Assembly (NCBI RefSeq): GCF_013409045.1
Contig: NZ_JACCBT010000001.1
Coordinates: forward strand, 4,464,001-4,528,000
Source: Actinomadura citrea
GTDB taxonomy: Bacteria; Actinomycetota; Actinomycetes; Streptosporangiales; Streptosporangiaceae
Direction of reading: 5' to 3'
Length of the DNA stretch: 64,000 nucleotides
Positions 52,535 to 61,377 of this stretch are shown here, in pieces (the first letter of the stretch is position 1; every line of letters begins with the position of its first letter). The notes beneath the pieces are model-generated. The model saw only the letters and a list, made by a program, of their open reading frames with translations. It was not told the origin of the DNA and did no database searches. The position numbers were made by a program, and so were the translations under genes.

Positions 52535-52652
52535 AAGCCGGTGTGGTGGTCGCCTCACGGCGAAAGGCACAACGAAGCTCCAGCCCGGACCGCATGGGAC
52601 CGGCGGTATTCCCCGAAGGCATCAGGTAGAGCCCGGGGGACACATGCCACAC
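52533..52652 (-). CDS. Possible small protein upstream of a terminator
   Basis: A 39-residue frame: GTG at 52652, reading LYLMPSGNTAGPMRSGLELR and ending FRREATTTPA. Its stop overlaps the terminator stem. Starts at 52643 or further upstream are also open, and a TAGAGT-like -10 lies some 15 bases before the GTG. The composition (Leu, Arg, Thr, few Ala) differs from random frames here. No family is known; it may instead be a leader or a small RNA. Confidence 0.35.
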   Translation of the reverse strand: MWHVSPGLYLMPSGNTAGPMRSGLELRCAFRREATTTPA

Positions 52653-52894
52653 CGACGCCCCCACTCTAGCGGCTCCGCGCCAGTGCCTCCTCCACCGCCA
52701 CCCCGCACGTGAAGTTCCCCTCACCCCGCGGTGAGGGTCGCCTGCGACCGTGCACCACCCTGCCGGGAGAAGCGTCCACGAATATGAGTCGATGCGGGGG
52801 AATGCGGGGAGACCGTCCGGTCACCGCGCGGGGGCCCGCACCGGCCCGCACACCGACCGGCGGCCAGACCCGGCACAGACGAGGAGACGGGGCA

Positions 52895-53404
52895 GTGCGC
52901 ACCATGAGGACGGGGACCACCAGGCCTGCGGGCGGCGGAACCGAGGAAAGCGACGGCGGCGGCGAGTCGGCGGCCTGGGACCTGGCCGCCGACACCCGCG
53001 CCGCGGCACGGGCGCGCGCGCTCACCCGCCGGTCGCTGCGCCGATGGCGCGTCACCGGCCCCGACGACGTCGCCGACGTCGTCCTCATCGTGGACGAGCT
53101 GGTCACCAACGCAGTCGTGCACGGCACCGGGCCCGTCCACCTGGCCCTGCGCCTGGAGGCCACCCAGGCCGGGGCCCGCCTCACCGGCGAGGTCGGCGAC
53201 GCCGACCCCCGCGCGCCCGGCGCCCCCGCCGGGCCGCCCCCCGTCCTGGACTGGTCCGAGGCCGGCCGCGGCCTGCTGCTGGTCGCCTGCCTGGCCACCG
53301 AGTTCGGCGCCCGGCCCGCGCCGCCGGGCAAGACCGTCTGGTTCACCCGCGACCTCGCCCCCCTGGACGCCCCCGCCCTCACCGCCGACGCCCCGGCCGG
53401 CTGA
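52895..53404 (+). CDS. RsbW-like ATP-binding (HATPase_c_2) protein
   Basis: 169 residues of the anti-sigma-factor kinase-like GHKL family. VVLIVDELVTNAVVHG (N box), GEVGDADPRAP (G1 box, Ser replaced by Asp) and EAGRGLLLVACLATEFGAR (G2 box) are present. In actinomycetes many such single-domain proteins act as anti-sigma or regulatory kinases in signalling chains. No sigma-factor or anti-anti-sigma gene is adjacent. The GTG at 52895 is preferred: GGAG lies 8 bases before it. An ATG at 52904 is also possible. Confidence 0.85.
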   Translation: MRTMRTGTTRPAGGGTEESDGGGESAAWDLAADTRAAARARALTRRSLRRWRVTGPDDVADVVLIVDELVTNAVVHGTGPVHLALRLEATQAGARLTGEVGDADPRAPGAPAGPPPVLDWSEAGRGLLLVACLATEFGARPAPPGKTVWFTRDLAPLDAPALTADAPAG

Positions 53405-53433
53405 CCCCCCGGGACCGGCGCACCGGACAGGGG

Positions 53434-54555
53434 TCAGGCCTGCAGGGGGCAGCGGTCCACCACCCACACGTCCTCCTCCTCGCCACCCGCGGGCGGCAGG
53501 GGCGGCTCGTCGGTGAGCCGGTCCAGATGCCACTCGATGTGGGCGAGCGGGCCCCGCCAGCCCGCCAGCAGGTCCGCCAGCGGGCGCGGCGGCCCCGGCG
53601 GCCCGTAGGGGCGCGGGTCGGGCAGCTCGGCCTCCCACAGCGCGTCGTCGCAGCCGGCCGCCCAGTGCGCCACCGCCTCCAGCACCTGCTGCAGATCGCG
53701 CGCCAGATCGCCCAGCGACCGCAGCGCCATCGCGTCCTGGATCATCCGCTCCCGCGCGTCATAGGGCAACTCCCGCCCGAAGGCCGGCGGGAACGGCGGA
53801 GGGCGGCCCTCCAGCACCGGCTCCTCGCCCGTGGCCGCCGACCGGATCGCGGCCGCCTGCCACCGCGTCCACTCCGCCAGATGCCCCAGCACCCCCCGCA
53901 GCGCCGCCGCGCCCTCGCCGCCGCCGCGGACCTGCGCCGCCGCCTCCCGCAGCCGCGAGCGCACGAACTCCAGCCGGTCCAGCGTCCACCCCCGCGCCCG
54001 CGCCGCCCCCGCCGGGCCCCGCGGCCCCGCCCCGGCCGCCGGGCGCGGCACCGGCACCCGCAGCGCCGCCAGCAGGTCGTCCAGATCCCGCACCTCGGCG
54101 CCCCGCCCCGACAGGACCGCCGCCCCGATCCGGTCCAGCCGGAACATCCGCGGCCCGTCGCGCATGCGGCACCACCCCACCAGGTACTCCCCGTAGGGGG
54201 CCACGACCAGGCCGTGCGCCTCCACGTCGCGGAAGCTGCGCGCCCCCGCCTGATCGGTGTAGGCCAGCCGCACGACCCGGCGGGAGCGCACGGCCTCGGC
54301 GAGCGTGTCGTGCACCGGGCCCATCAGCGACCCCACCTCGCCCAGCGGCTCGCGCGCGGCGGCGGGGGGCAGCGCGTACCCGCGGCCCTTGCGGGCCCGC
54401 ACCGGCAGCCCGCCGTGCGTCAGCAGCTCCAGGTCGCGGCGGACGGTCCGCTCGCTGACCCCCAGCCGCGCCGCCAGCACCGGCGGGTCCAGCGGCTCGG
54501 GTGAGGCCGCCCGCAACTCCGCGACGAGCGCCAGCAGCCGATCTACGCGATCCAC
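53434..54555 (-). CDS. WYL-domain transcriptional regulator (YafY-like)
   Basis: 373 residues. The N-terminal HTH_11 domain (VDRLLALVAELRAASPEPLDPPVLAARLGVSERTVRRDLELLTHGGLPVRARKGRGYAL) is followed by a WYL domain (SRRVVRLAYTDQAGARSFRDVEAHGLVVAPYGEYLVGWCRMRDGPRMFRLDRI). The C-terminal about 180 residues differ from the usual WCX part and resemble a DinB/ClbS-like helical bundle (HWAAGCDDALW, HIEWHLDRL), so this may be a fusion. GTG start at 54555. It converges with the RsbW-like gene. Confidence 0.85.
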   Translation of the reverse strand: MDRVDRLLALVAELRAASPEPLDPPVLAARLGVSERTVRRDLELLTHGGLPVRARKGRGYALPPAAAREPLGEVGSLMGPVHDTLAEAVRSRRVVRLAYTDQAGARSFRDVEAHGLVVAPYGEYLVGWCRMRDGPRMFRLDRIGAAVLSGRGAEVRDLDDLLAALRVPVPRPAAGAGPRGPAGAARARGWTLDRLEFVRSRLREAAAQVRGGGEGAAALRGVLGHLAEWTRWQAAAIRSAATGEEPVLEGRPPPFPPAFGRELPYDARERMIQDAMALRSLGDLARDLQQVLEAVAHWAAGCDDALWEAELPDPRPYGPPGPPRPLADLLAGWRGPLAHIEWHLDRLTDEPPLPPAGGEEEDVWVVDRCPLQA

Positions 54556-54685
54556 GCCCCCATCGTGACCCCGCCCGCCGGCGATACACCCTCCCGCAGG
54601 GGCTTAAAACCCTTACCGGCGCGGGGTTTCGGGCCCCGCACGACGAGCCGCCGGGCCGCCGCCCGGTGGTGAGCCCGGCGCGGGG

Positions 54686-57523
54686 TCAGCGGCCCGACAG
54701 CTCCACCGCCAGGCCCTCGAAGTCGGCCGCCGTCAGCGACAGCGCGCTGCCGATCGCCTGCGTGGCCTGCGCGCTGCCCAGATGCCGCGTCGCGGCGCGG
54801 TCCAGGTAGGCCTCCACGAGCCGCGCCCCGGTCAGCCGGCCCCGCGGGCGCAGCGAACCCACCTCGCGGTTCACCACCGCCCACGCGTCCGACCCCAGCC
54901 GCAGGCTGCGCTCCTCGGCCAGCAGCCGCACCAGCGTCGCGCGCGCCGGCGCCGCCGACAGGTCCGGCAGCCGCACCGCCCGCAGGTCCGTCACCAGCTC
55001 CGGCGACGCCGCCGACAGCTCCCCGACGCGGTCCGGCTCGCACGTGCCCAGCAGCGCCGTCTCGTTCACGCCCTCCAGCCGCGTCCGGTACAGCACCGAG
55101 GCGTAGGCCGGGCCCTGCGACTCGTCCAGGATCAGCCCGTCCAGGCCGTCCAGCAGCAGGACGTGGCCCGCGTGGTCCTCCAGCGCCGCGCGCAGCCCGT
55201 CGGGGCCGTGCTCGCGCAGGTCCTCGGCGTGGACGGCGTGGACCTCGCCGCTGGAGGCCTCCACCTCCGCCAGCGCGCGGGCCACCATCCGCGCCAGCCG
55301 CCGCTGCCCGCTGGAGGGCGCGCCGATCAGCAGCAGCGCCGGCGTCGACGCGCTCGACACCTCCTGCCCGCGCAGCCGCCGCGCCCACTTGCCGCGCCGC
55401 CGCACCTCGGTGACGACGCGCTCGATGTCGTCGGCGCCGCACAGGAACCGGATCCCGTAGGCCTCGGCGACCTGCGGGGCCTGCTCGGCCACGGGCGCGG
55501 GCGGCAGCGGGGGCGGAGGCTCGGGCACCGGCGCCGGAGGCGGCGGCAGGTCCGCCTGCGGGGCGGGCGCCGGGACGGGGGACGGCCGGTCGGGGGCCGG
55601 CGGCGCGTCCGCGCCGGGCCACGCCGGGCCCGGGTCGAGCTGGGTGCGGAACGCGTCGGTGTCCAGCTGCGTCGCGTGCGGCTCCGACGGCCACACCGGC
55701 TCCGGGACCGGCTCGTTCACCGCGGGCCGCTCGGGGGCCTGCTCGGGCGCCGGGGCGGGCGGCTCGGGCGCCGGGGGAGGCGCGATCCGCGGCGGCGGCA
55801 CGTCCGCGCCGAACGGGTCCGGCGGCGACGCGGGCGGCGCGGGGGACGGCGAGGGGGGCTCGGGCGGGCCCTGCTCGTGGTGGGAGCCCGGCTCCGGCGG
55901 CGCTTGCGGCGGGGGCGGGGGAGCGTACTGGAAGGGCGGTTCCAGCGAGGCCGGGACGGGCGGCCCGGGCGCGGCGGGCGCGGGGACCGGCGGGGCGGCG
56001 GGGGGAGGGGCCGGCGCCACCGCCGGCGGCGGGCCCGGGGCCTCCTGCGCCGGCTCGGGCACCGGCGCGACCGGCTGGTCGGCGCCGGAGGTGGCGCGCT
56101 CGGCGGCCATGTGGGCGCGGGCGGCCTTGATGATGTCCCACGCCGACAGCTCGTCGGTGGAGGGCGGGGTGTGCATCGCCGGGGACGTCAGCTCCGCCGC
56201 GACCGCCTGCGGCACCGCGAACCCCGTCGCCGGCGGCGGCACCTGCGCCAGCCGGCACCACGTCAGCCCGAGGGTGTAGCTGGTGGCCAGCAGCGCGGCC
56301 AGGGCGTCGGAGTCGTCGCTGCGCAGCGCGTCGGGTAGCCGCCCGTCGCGCGGCCACAGCGACCGCAGCGGGTTGGCCGGGTCGGCCAGCACCGCCTGCA
56401 GCGTGCGGGCGCTGTCGGCGTCCAGCCAGCGCTGCAGCGCCGGCAGCGCGCCCGGCGCGGCCTGCAGGTCGGCGGCCAGCACCGCGATCCCGGCGCGGCG
56501 GACCTCGTCGTGGCTGCGTCCCGCCGCGGCCGGGCGCGGCCCGGTGAGCCCCGCGACGATCTCCTGCAGGTCGTACAGGGCCAGGCGCAGGTACTCCCCG
56601 GGCGCGGTGTCGCGGACCATCGGGGTGGCGAACTCGGCGGGGCAGCGGCGCCGCCACTCCTGCAGGATCGCCTCGGGCCCGTACCGGACGGTGGCCATGT
56701 CCTGGTTGACCATCCGCAGCGACGCCGCGGTCACCGCGGCCAGCGCGTCGGCGCCGGGGCGGAACCGCGGGTCGGCCTGCAGCCCGGCGGCGACCTCGTA
56801 CATGACGCGCGCGATGTGCGCGGCGCCGCCGCCGTCGCCGGCGCCGAGCCGGTGGACGTAGTAGCCGGCCAGGGTGGCGAAGTCCGGCGGCATCATCCAG
56901 TGCAGGTGGTCTGCCGAGGTCGTCAGGAACGGGATGAACGACTCGATCAGCGGGTGCTCGGTCAGCACCACCGGGGATCCCGCGCACCACAGCAGCGCGC
57001 CCCACGCGGCGGCGACGGTGCTGGGCGTGCCGGGCTGGAACATCGGGTCGCGCTGGGCGAACTGCTGCGGGTTGACCGCCAGCGCGGTGGTCAGGGCCTG
57101 GGAGATGCGGGCGACGACGGCGGTGTCGGGGACGGGCCCGAGGAACCCCAGCGGCGCCACGCGCCCGGCCGACAGGTCCGGGCCGGTGGGGAACAGCTGC
57201 GGCGGGACGGGCGGCGTCCCGGCGCCCTGGGGGGCGGGGACGGCGACGCGCCGGTCCTCGAACTGCGCGGGGGGCGGGCAGGGGTGCCAGGTGCCGTCCA
57301 GGCCGCACCGGTACCAGCGTCCCCACGCGCCGTACAGCCACCATTCGCCGGCGCCCCACAGCATCCGCGCGGCGATCTGCGCCGCCCGGTCGGCCTGCTG
57401 GGCGCTCTGCCACCACGGTGAGGCCACCAGTTCGCGCACGTTGCCCTCGACCGAGGCGAACAGATCGCCGCTCGGGCCCCCTCCGGTTCCACCGGGCCCC
57501 GCCCCGGCCGCCTGCCAGCTCAT
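54686..57523 (-). CDS. Large AAA-like ATPase-fold protein with Pro-rich linker
   Basis: About 945 residues. Residues up to about 430 form a helical N-terminal region of unknown family (LVASPWWQSAQQADRAAQIAARMLWGAGEWWLYGAWGRWYRCG at the start). Residues about 470-660 are a Pro/Glu-rich, probably disordered linker. The C-terminal about 270 residues look like an AAA domain: Walker B-like HVLLLDGLDGLILDES, then ALLGTCEPDRV and a lid. The Walker A position reads GAPSSGQRRL: the essential GK[ST] is lost, so nucleotide hydrolysis is doubtful. A TACTAT -10 eight bases before the ATG at 57523 suggests a leaderless start; ATGs at 57571 and 57562 are alternatives. Confidence 0.75.
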   Translation of the reverse strand: MSWQAAGAGPGGTGGGPSGDLFASVEGNVRELVASPWWQSAQQADRAAQIAARMLWGAGEWWLYGAWGRWYRCGLDGTWHPCPPPAQFEDRRVAVPAPQGAGTPPVPPQLFPTGPDLSAGRVAPLGFLGPVPDTAVVARISQALTTALAVNPQQFAQRDPMFQPGTPSTVAAAWGALLWCAGSPVVLTEHPLIESFIPFLTTSADHLHWMMPPDFATLAGYYVHRLGAGDGGGAAHIARVMYEVAAGLQADPRFRPGADALAAVTAASLRMVNQDMATVRYGPEAILQEWRRRCPAEFATPMVRDTAPGEYLRLALYDLQEIVAGLTGPRPAAAGRSHDEVRRAGIAVLAADLQAAPGALPALQRWLDADSARTLQAVLADPANPLRSLWPRDGRLPDALRSDDSDALAALLATSYTLGLTWCRLAQVPPPATGFAVPQAVAAELTSPAMHTPPSTDELSAWDIIKAARAHMAAERATSGADQPVAPVPEPAQEAPGPPPAVAPAPPPAAPPVPAPAAPGPPVPASLEPPFQYAPPPPPQAPPEPGSHHEQGPPEPPSPSPAPPASPPDPFGADVPPPRIAPPPAPEPPAPAPEQAPERPAVNEPVPEPVWPSEPHATQLDTDAFRTQLDPGPAWPGADAPPAPDRPSPVPAPAPQADLPPPPAPVPEPPPPLPPAPVAEQAPQVAEAYGIRFLCGADDIERVVTEVRRRGKWARRLRGQEVSSASTPALLLIGAPSSGQRRLARMVARALAEVEASSGEVHAVHAEDLREHGPDGLRAALEDHAGHVLLLDGLDGLILDESQGPAYASVLYRTRLEGVNETALLGTCEPDRVGELSAASPELVTDLRAVRLPDLSAAPARATLVRLLAEERSLRLGSDAWAVVNREVGSLRPRGRLTGARLVEAYLDRAATRHLGSAQATQAIGSALSLTAADFEGLAVELSGR

Positions 57524-57677
57524 CCGGCGAATAGTAGTAGCAGCGGGCGTCGCGTCCGGCATCGCCTGCATTACGGGCCGGTATCCCGCGATCGACGTGT
57601 AAGGACCGTTATGGCAGGATGCTCATTAGCCCGCCGGGAGCGGGCTCGGCGGCACACCGCGCGACCCGGGGGTGAGG

Positions 57678-58718
57678 ATGGACGGCGCCGCACGGACCCG
57701 CGCCTGGGGCCTGACCCTGGCGGTGCTGTCCTCGGTGTGCTTCGGCGCGTCCGGGCCGTTCGGCAAGGCCCTCATCGAGGCCGGGCTCAGCCCCCTGCAG
57801 GCGGTGTGGCTGCGCATCACCGTCGCCGCGCTGGTCCTGGCGCCGCTGCCGTTCCTGCTGCGCGGCCGGGCCGCCGCCCGCGGCCTGCGCCCCCACCTGC
57901 CCGCCCTGGCCCTCTACGGCCTGACCGGCGTCGCCGGCTGCCAGGCGTTCTACTTCGTGGCCGCCTCCCGCCTGCCGGTCGGCGTGGCGATCCTGCTGGA
58001 GTTCAGCGGCCCGGTCATCGTGCTGGCGTGGCTGCGGCTGGTGCGCCGCGCCCCCGTGCACCGCACCGCCGCCGCCGGCGTCGCGATCGCCATGGCCGGC
58101 CTCGCCCTGGTCGTGCAGGTGTGGACGGGGCTGTCGCTCGACCCGGTCGGCCTGGCCGCAGGGCTCGGCGCCGCCGCCTGCCAGGCCAGCTACTTCCTCA
58201 TCGTCGACCGCCTCACCGGGAAGGTCGACCCCGTGGTCATCACCTCCGCCGGCAGCGCCGTCGCCGCCGTCGCCCTCACCGCCCTGGCCGCGCCGTGGGC
58301 GCTGCCCTGGCAGGTGCTGCCCGCCCCGGTGCCCGTCGCCGGGCACGCCGCGCCCGGCTGGGCGCTGGTCGCCTGGATCGGCCTGGTCAGCACCGTCCTG
58401 GCCTACCTCGCCGGCGTCGCCGGGCTGCAGCGACTGTCGGCGCAGGTCGGCGGCGCCATCTGCTACACCGAGGCCGTCGCCGCCGCCCTCATCGCCTGGG
58501 CCGCCCTCGGGGAGCGCCTCACCGCCGCGCAGATGACCGGCGGCGCGATCGTGCTGGCCGGCGCCTACATCGCCCAGCGCGCCGCCGTCACCCACCCCGA
58601 GGTCCTGAACGTCGCCCCCGCGGACCGCCCGCAGGACCACCCGCGGGACGGTGCACGGGACGCCGCGCAGGGCGGCGGGACGGGCCCGCAGGCCCGGGCC
58701 GCCGCCCTGCGCCGGTGA
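57678..58718 (+). CDS. EamA/RhtA-family drug/metabolite exporter
   Basis: 346 residues with ten predicted membrane helices in two EamA repeats (LAVLSSVCFGASGPFGKALIEAGLSPLQAVWLR; LGAAACQASYFLIVDRLTGKVDP). It resembles RhtA-type exporters of amino acids such as threonine and homoserine, which is a family-level guess. The C-terminal about 40 residues are hydrophilic. The ATG at 57678 has GGGGG five bases upstream; a GTG at 57672 is in frame. It is divergent from the large AAA-like gene. Confidence 0.88.
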   Translation: MDGAARTRAWGLTLAVLSSVCFGASGPFGKALIEAGLSPLQAVWLRITVAALVLAPLPFLLRGRAAARGLRPHLPALALYGLTGVAGCQAFYFVAASRLPVGVAILLEFSGPVIVLAWLRLVRRAPVHRTAAAGVAIAMAGLALVVQVWTGLSLDPVGLAAGLGAAACQASYFLIVDRLTGKVDPVVITSAGSAVAAVALTALAAPWALPWQVLPAPVPVAGHAAPGWALVAWIGLVSTVLAYLAGVAGLQRLSAQVGGAICYTEAVAAALIAWAALGERLTAAQMTGGAIVLAGAYIAQRAAVTHPEVLNVAPADRPQDHPRDGARDAAQGGGTGPQARAAALRR

Positions 58719-58728
58719 CCGGGCCGGG

Positions 58729-59553
58729 TCAGGCGTTCTCGCGGCGGAACCGGCGGGCGCCCAGCGCCACCGACGCCACCAGCAGCGCGACCGCCACCAG
58801 CGCCCCCTCCGCGACCGCCGCCGTCGCGTAGTCGCCCAGGAACGCCGCCCGCGCCGCGTCCACCATGTAGCGGAACGGCGTGAACCGCGACACCGCGTCC
58901 AGCCACCCCGGCGCCAGGCTCATCGGCAGCAGGATCCCCGACAGCAGCATCAGCGGCAGCGTGACCGTCGTCAGGATCGGCGCGAACGCGTCCTCGCTGC
59001 GGGTGCGCAGCGCCACCACGTAGGACAGGGACGCCACGCTCACCGCAAGCGCCACCACCAGCAGCAGCCCGACGGCGATCCCGCCCACCGGGGCCCGCAG
59101 CCCCAGCGCCAGCCCGGCCGCCACCACCACCGCGCCCTGGAACGCGACCACGACCGTGTCGCGCAGGACCCGCCCCAGCAGCAGCGCGGTCCGGCTGGCC
59201 GGGGTGACCCGCAGCCGGTCCACCACCCCCGACCGCAGGTCCGCGATCAGCCCGAACCCCGCGAACCCGGCGCCGAACAGCGCCAGCTGGATCAGCACCC
59301 CGGGCACGAACACCTGCCAGGCGCTGCCCGCGCCGAACCCGCGGACGTCGACCAGGTCCGACAGCAGCGGCCCGAACAGCACCAGGTACAGCAGCGGCTG
59401 CACCGCGCCGAACACCACCGCGACCTTGCTGCGCAGCGTCTGCCGCAGGTACCGAAGGAAGATCAGGCGGGTGTCGGACGCGACCCGCCCGAGGGCGGCG
59501 GCCCGGCCGGGCCCCGCGGTCCGTGCGGGAGAGGCGGTCGGTGCAAGAGACAT
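58729..59553 (-). CDS. ABC-2 type exporter permease
   Basis: 274 residues with six predicted membrane helices: LIFLRYLRQTLRSKVAVVFGAVQPLLYLVLFGPLL at the start, LIADLRSGVVDRLRVTPASRTALLLGRVLRD as coupling region, and LPLMLLSGILLPMSLAPGWLDAVSRFTPFRYMVDAARAAFLGD near the end. It works with the ATPase encoded 15 bases upstream, in a DrrAB-like exporter that is separate from the one at 19.6-21.4 kb. Substrate unknown. The TetR gene divergent from the ATPase gene probably controls it. Confidence 0.92.
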   Translation of the reverse strand: MSLAPTASPARTAGPGRAAALGRVASDTRLIFLRYLRQTLRSKVAVVFGAVQPLLYLVLFGPLLSDLVDVRGFGAGSAWQVFVPGVLIQLALFGAGFAGFGLIADLRSGVVDRLRVTPASRTALLLGRVLRDTVVVAFQGAVVVAAGLALGLRAPVGGIAVGLLLVVALAVSVASLSYVVALRTRSEDAFAPILTTVTLPLMLLSGILLPMSLAPGWLDAVSRFTPFRYMVDAARAAFLGDYATAAVAEGALVAVALLVASVALGARRFRRENA

Positions 59554-59568
59554 GGGGGACTCCTCGGT

Positions 59569-60513
59569 TCAGGCCGCGTCGCGCAGCGAGCGGCCGGTGA
59601 CGGTGAAGAACACGTCGTCCAGCGTGGGACGGGCCAGGTTCAGCGACGCCAGCTCCACCCCCGCGCCGTCCAGCGCGCGGATCAGGGACATCAGCGCCGT
59701 CTCGCCGTCCTCGACGGTCAGCCGCAGCGTCGCGCCGGACACGGCGGCCTCGCGGACGGCCGGGTGCGCCGCCAGCGCCTTGCGGGCGCCCTCGACGCCG
59801 GCCGCCTCCGCCAGCTCCACCGTGACGACGTCCCCGGCGACGCGGCGCCTGAGCTCGGCGGGCGTGCCCTCGGCGACGATGCGGCCCCGGTCGATGATCA
59901 GCAGCCGGTCGCACAGCGCGTCGGCCTCGTCCAGGTAGTGCGTGGTCAGGAACACCGTCGCGCCGTCGTCGCGCATGGCGCGGATGTGGTCCCACAGGTT
60001 GCCGCGGCTCTGCGGGTCCAGGCCCGTGGTCGGCTCGTCCAGGAACAGCAGCGGCGGGCGGTGCACCAGCCCGAGCGCGATGTCCAGGCGGCGGCGCTGC
60101 CCGCCCGACAGCGACCCCGCCGGACGCGGCCCCAGGCCCTCCAGGTCCAGCCGCGCGCACAGCCGCGTGATCCGCGCCGACCGGTCGCGCACGCCGTACA
60201 GGCGGGCCTGGAGATCCAGCTCCTCGGCGACCGGGACGCCCGGGTCGGTGCCGCCGCCCTGCGCGACGTAGCCGATGCGGCGCCGCACCGCCGCCGGGTC
60301 GGCGCGCAGGTCGTGGCCGGCGACGGTCGCGGTCCCCGCGGTCGGCGCCAGCAGCGTCGTCAGCATCCGCAGCGTCGTGGTCTTGCCGGCCCCGTTGGGG
60401 CCGAGGAACCCGACGACCTCCCCGGGCGCGACCGACAGGTCCACGCCCCGGACGGCCTCGACCGTCCCGTGCCCGCCGGTGAAGGTGCGGGCGAGCCCGC
60501 GAGCCTCGATCAC
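59569..60513 (-). CDS. ABC transporter ATP-binding protein (DrrA type)
   Basis: 314 residues with Walker A GPNGAGKTTTLRML, signature LSGGQRRRLDIALGLVHRP, Walker B LLFLDEPTTGLDPQS and the switch histidine in TTHYLDEAD. The C-terminal DrrA-like extension ends LDDVFFTVTGRSL. It forms an exporter with the permease gene downstream. Directly repeated TetR-type sites lie 39 bases before its start, on the far side of which is the divergent TetR gene. Confidence 0.93.
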   Translation of the reverse strand: MIEARGLARTFTGGHGTVEAVRGVDLSVAPGEVVGFLGPNGAGKTTTLRMLTTLLAPTAGTATVAGHDLRADPAAVRRRIGYVAQGGGTDPGVPVAEELDLQARLYGVRDRSARITRLCARLDLEGLGPRPAGSLSGGQRRRLDIALGLVHRPPLLFLDEPTTGLDPQSRGNLWDHIRAMRDDGATVFLTTHYLDEADALCDRLLIIDRGRIVAEGTPAELRRRVAGDVVTVELAEAAGVEGARKALAAHPAVREAAVSGATLRLTVEDGETALMSLIRALDGAGVELASLNLARPTLDDVFFTVTGRSLRDAA

Positions 60514-60551
60514 GATGACCTCCTCTGAGAACGACGGCCGCTAGCGTAACC

Positions 60552-60584
60552 CCAAATTTGCAGTCACTCCAAATTTGCAGTGAC
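60552..60584. promoter_or_regulatory. Direct repeats between the exporter and TetR genes (candidate TetR operator)
   Basis: CCAAATTTGCAGT occurs twice, at 60552-60564 and 60569-60581, 17 bases apart. The pair also contains GTCACT (60563-60568) facing AGTGAC (60579-60584). These A/T-rich repeats between divergent starts at 60513 and 60609 are a typical TetR control site. Confidence 0.6.
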
Positions 60585-60608
60585 GCCAGTGAAGGTATAT
60601 TTCCGTGC

Positions 60609-61322
60609 ATGGGTGAGGACCACGTCCCCGGCGTAGAGCCGGAACTGGGGCTGCGGGAACGCAAGAAGCGCGAGACGCGGCGCCGCATCGCCGACATCGC
60701 CACCGGCCTGTTCATGACCCGCGGGTTCGACAACGTCACCATCGCCGACGTCGCCCGCACCGCCGACGTGTCGGTCAACACCGTCTTCAACTACTTCAGG
60801 ACCAAGGAAGACCTGTTCTTCGACCGGCAGGACGAGGTCATCGAGGCCGCCGGGCGCGACTTCCGCGACCGCCGCCCCGGCGAGGGCGCCGTGGCGCTGT
60901 TCCGCCGCCGCTTCTTCGAGGGCCTGGACGCCCGCGGCCACCAGACCGCCTTCCACGAGGGCTCGGAGGTCTGGACCCGCACCGTCCGCGACAGCCCCGC
61001 CCTCATGGCCCGCCAGCGCGAGATCGGCCGCCGCGCCCAGGACCGCCTCGCCGACCTGCTCGCCGAGGCCACCGGCGCCGGCCCCGACGACATCGCCCCC
61101 CGCGCCGCCGCCGCCATGATCTTCGCCGTGCAGAACACGCTCGTCGAGCAGATCGCCGACCGCAAGAGCGCCGGGGAGACCCTGCAGGAGATGGCCGAGG
61201 ACGTCTACGCCGCCGCGGCCCGCGCCTTCGACCTGCTCGAACACGGCCTCGGCAGCTACGCCGCCGCCCCCGCGGCCGGCACCGCGGGCACCGCCGCCGA
61301 AGGCCCGGTGGCCGGAAAATGA
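60609..61322 (+). CDS. TetR-family regulator of the adjacent exporter
   Basis: 237 residues. The N-terminal HTH is clear: RERKKRETRRRIADIATGLFMTRGFDNVTIADVARTADVSVNTVFNYFRTKEDLFFD. The C-terminal domain is of the actinobacterial exporter-regulator type. It is divergent from an ABC exporter, with paired repeats between, so it should repress both until it binds the exported compound. The ATG at 60609 gives the normal distance to the HTH; a weak GAAGG lies about 13 bases upstream. An Ala/Gly-rich tail ends the protein. Confidence 0.9.
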   Translation: MGEDHVPGVEPELGLRERKKRETRRRIADIATGLFMTRGFDNVTIADVARTADVSVNTVFNYFRTKEDLFFDRQDEVIEAAGRDFRDRRPGEGAVALFRRRFFEGLDARGHQTAFHEGSEVWTRTVRDSPALMARQREIGRRAQDRLADLLAEATGAGPDDIAPRAAAAMIFAVQNTLVEQIADRKSAGETLQEMAEDVYAAAARAFDLLEHGLGSYAAAPAAGTAGTAAEGPVAGK

Positions 61323-61377
61323 GTGTCGGCCCACCGCAGATCATTCCTAGACTTCATGGTTGCGGAGGCCAACAACC

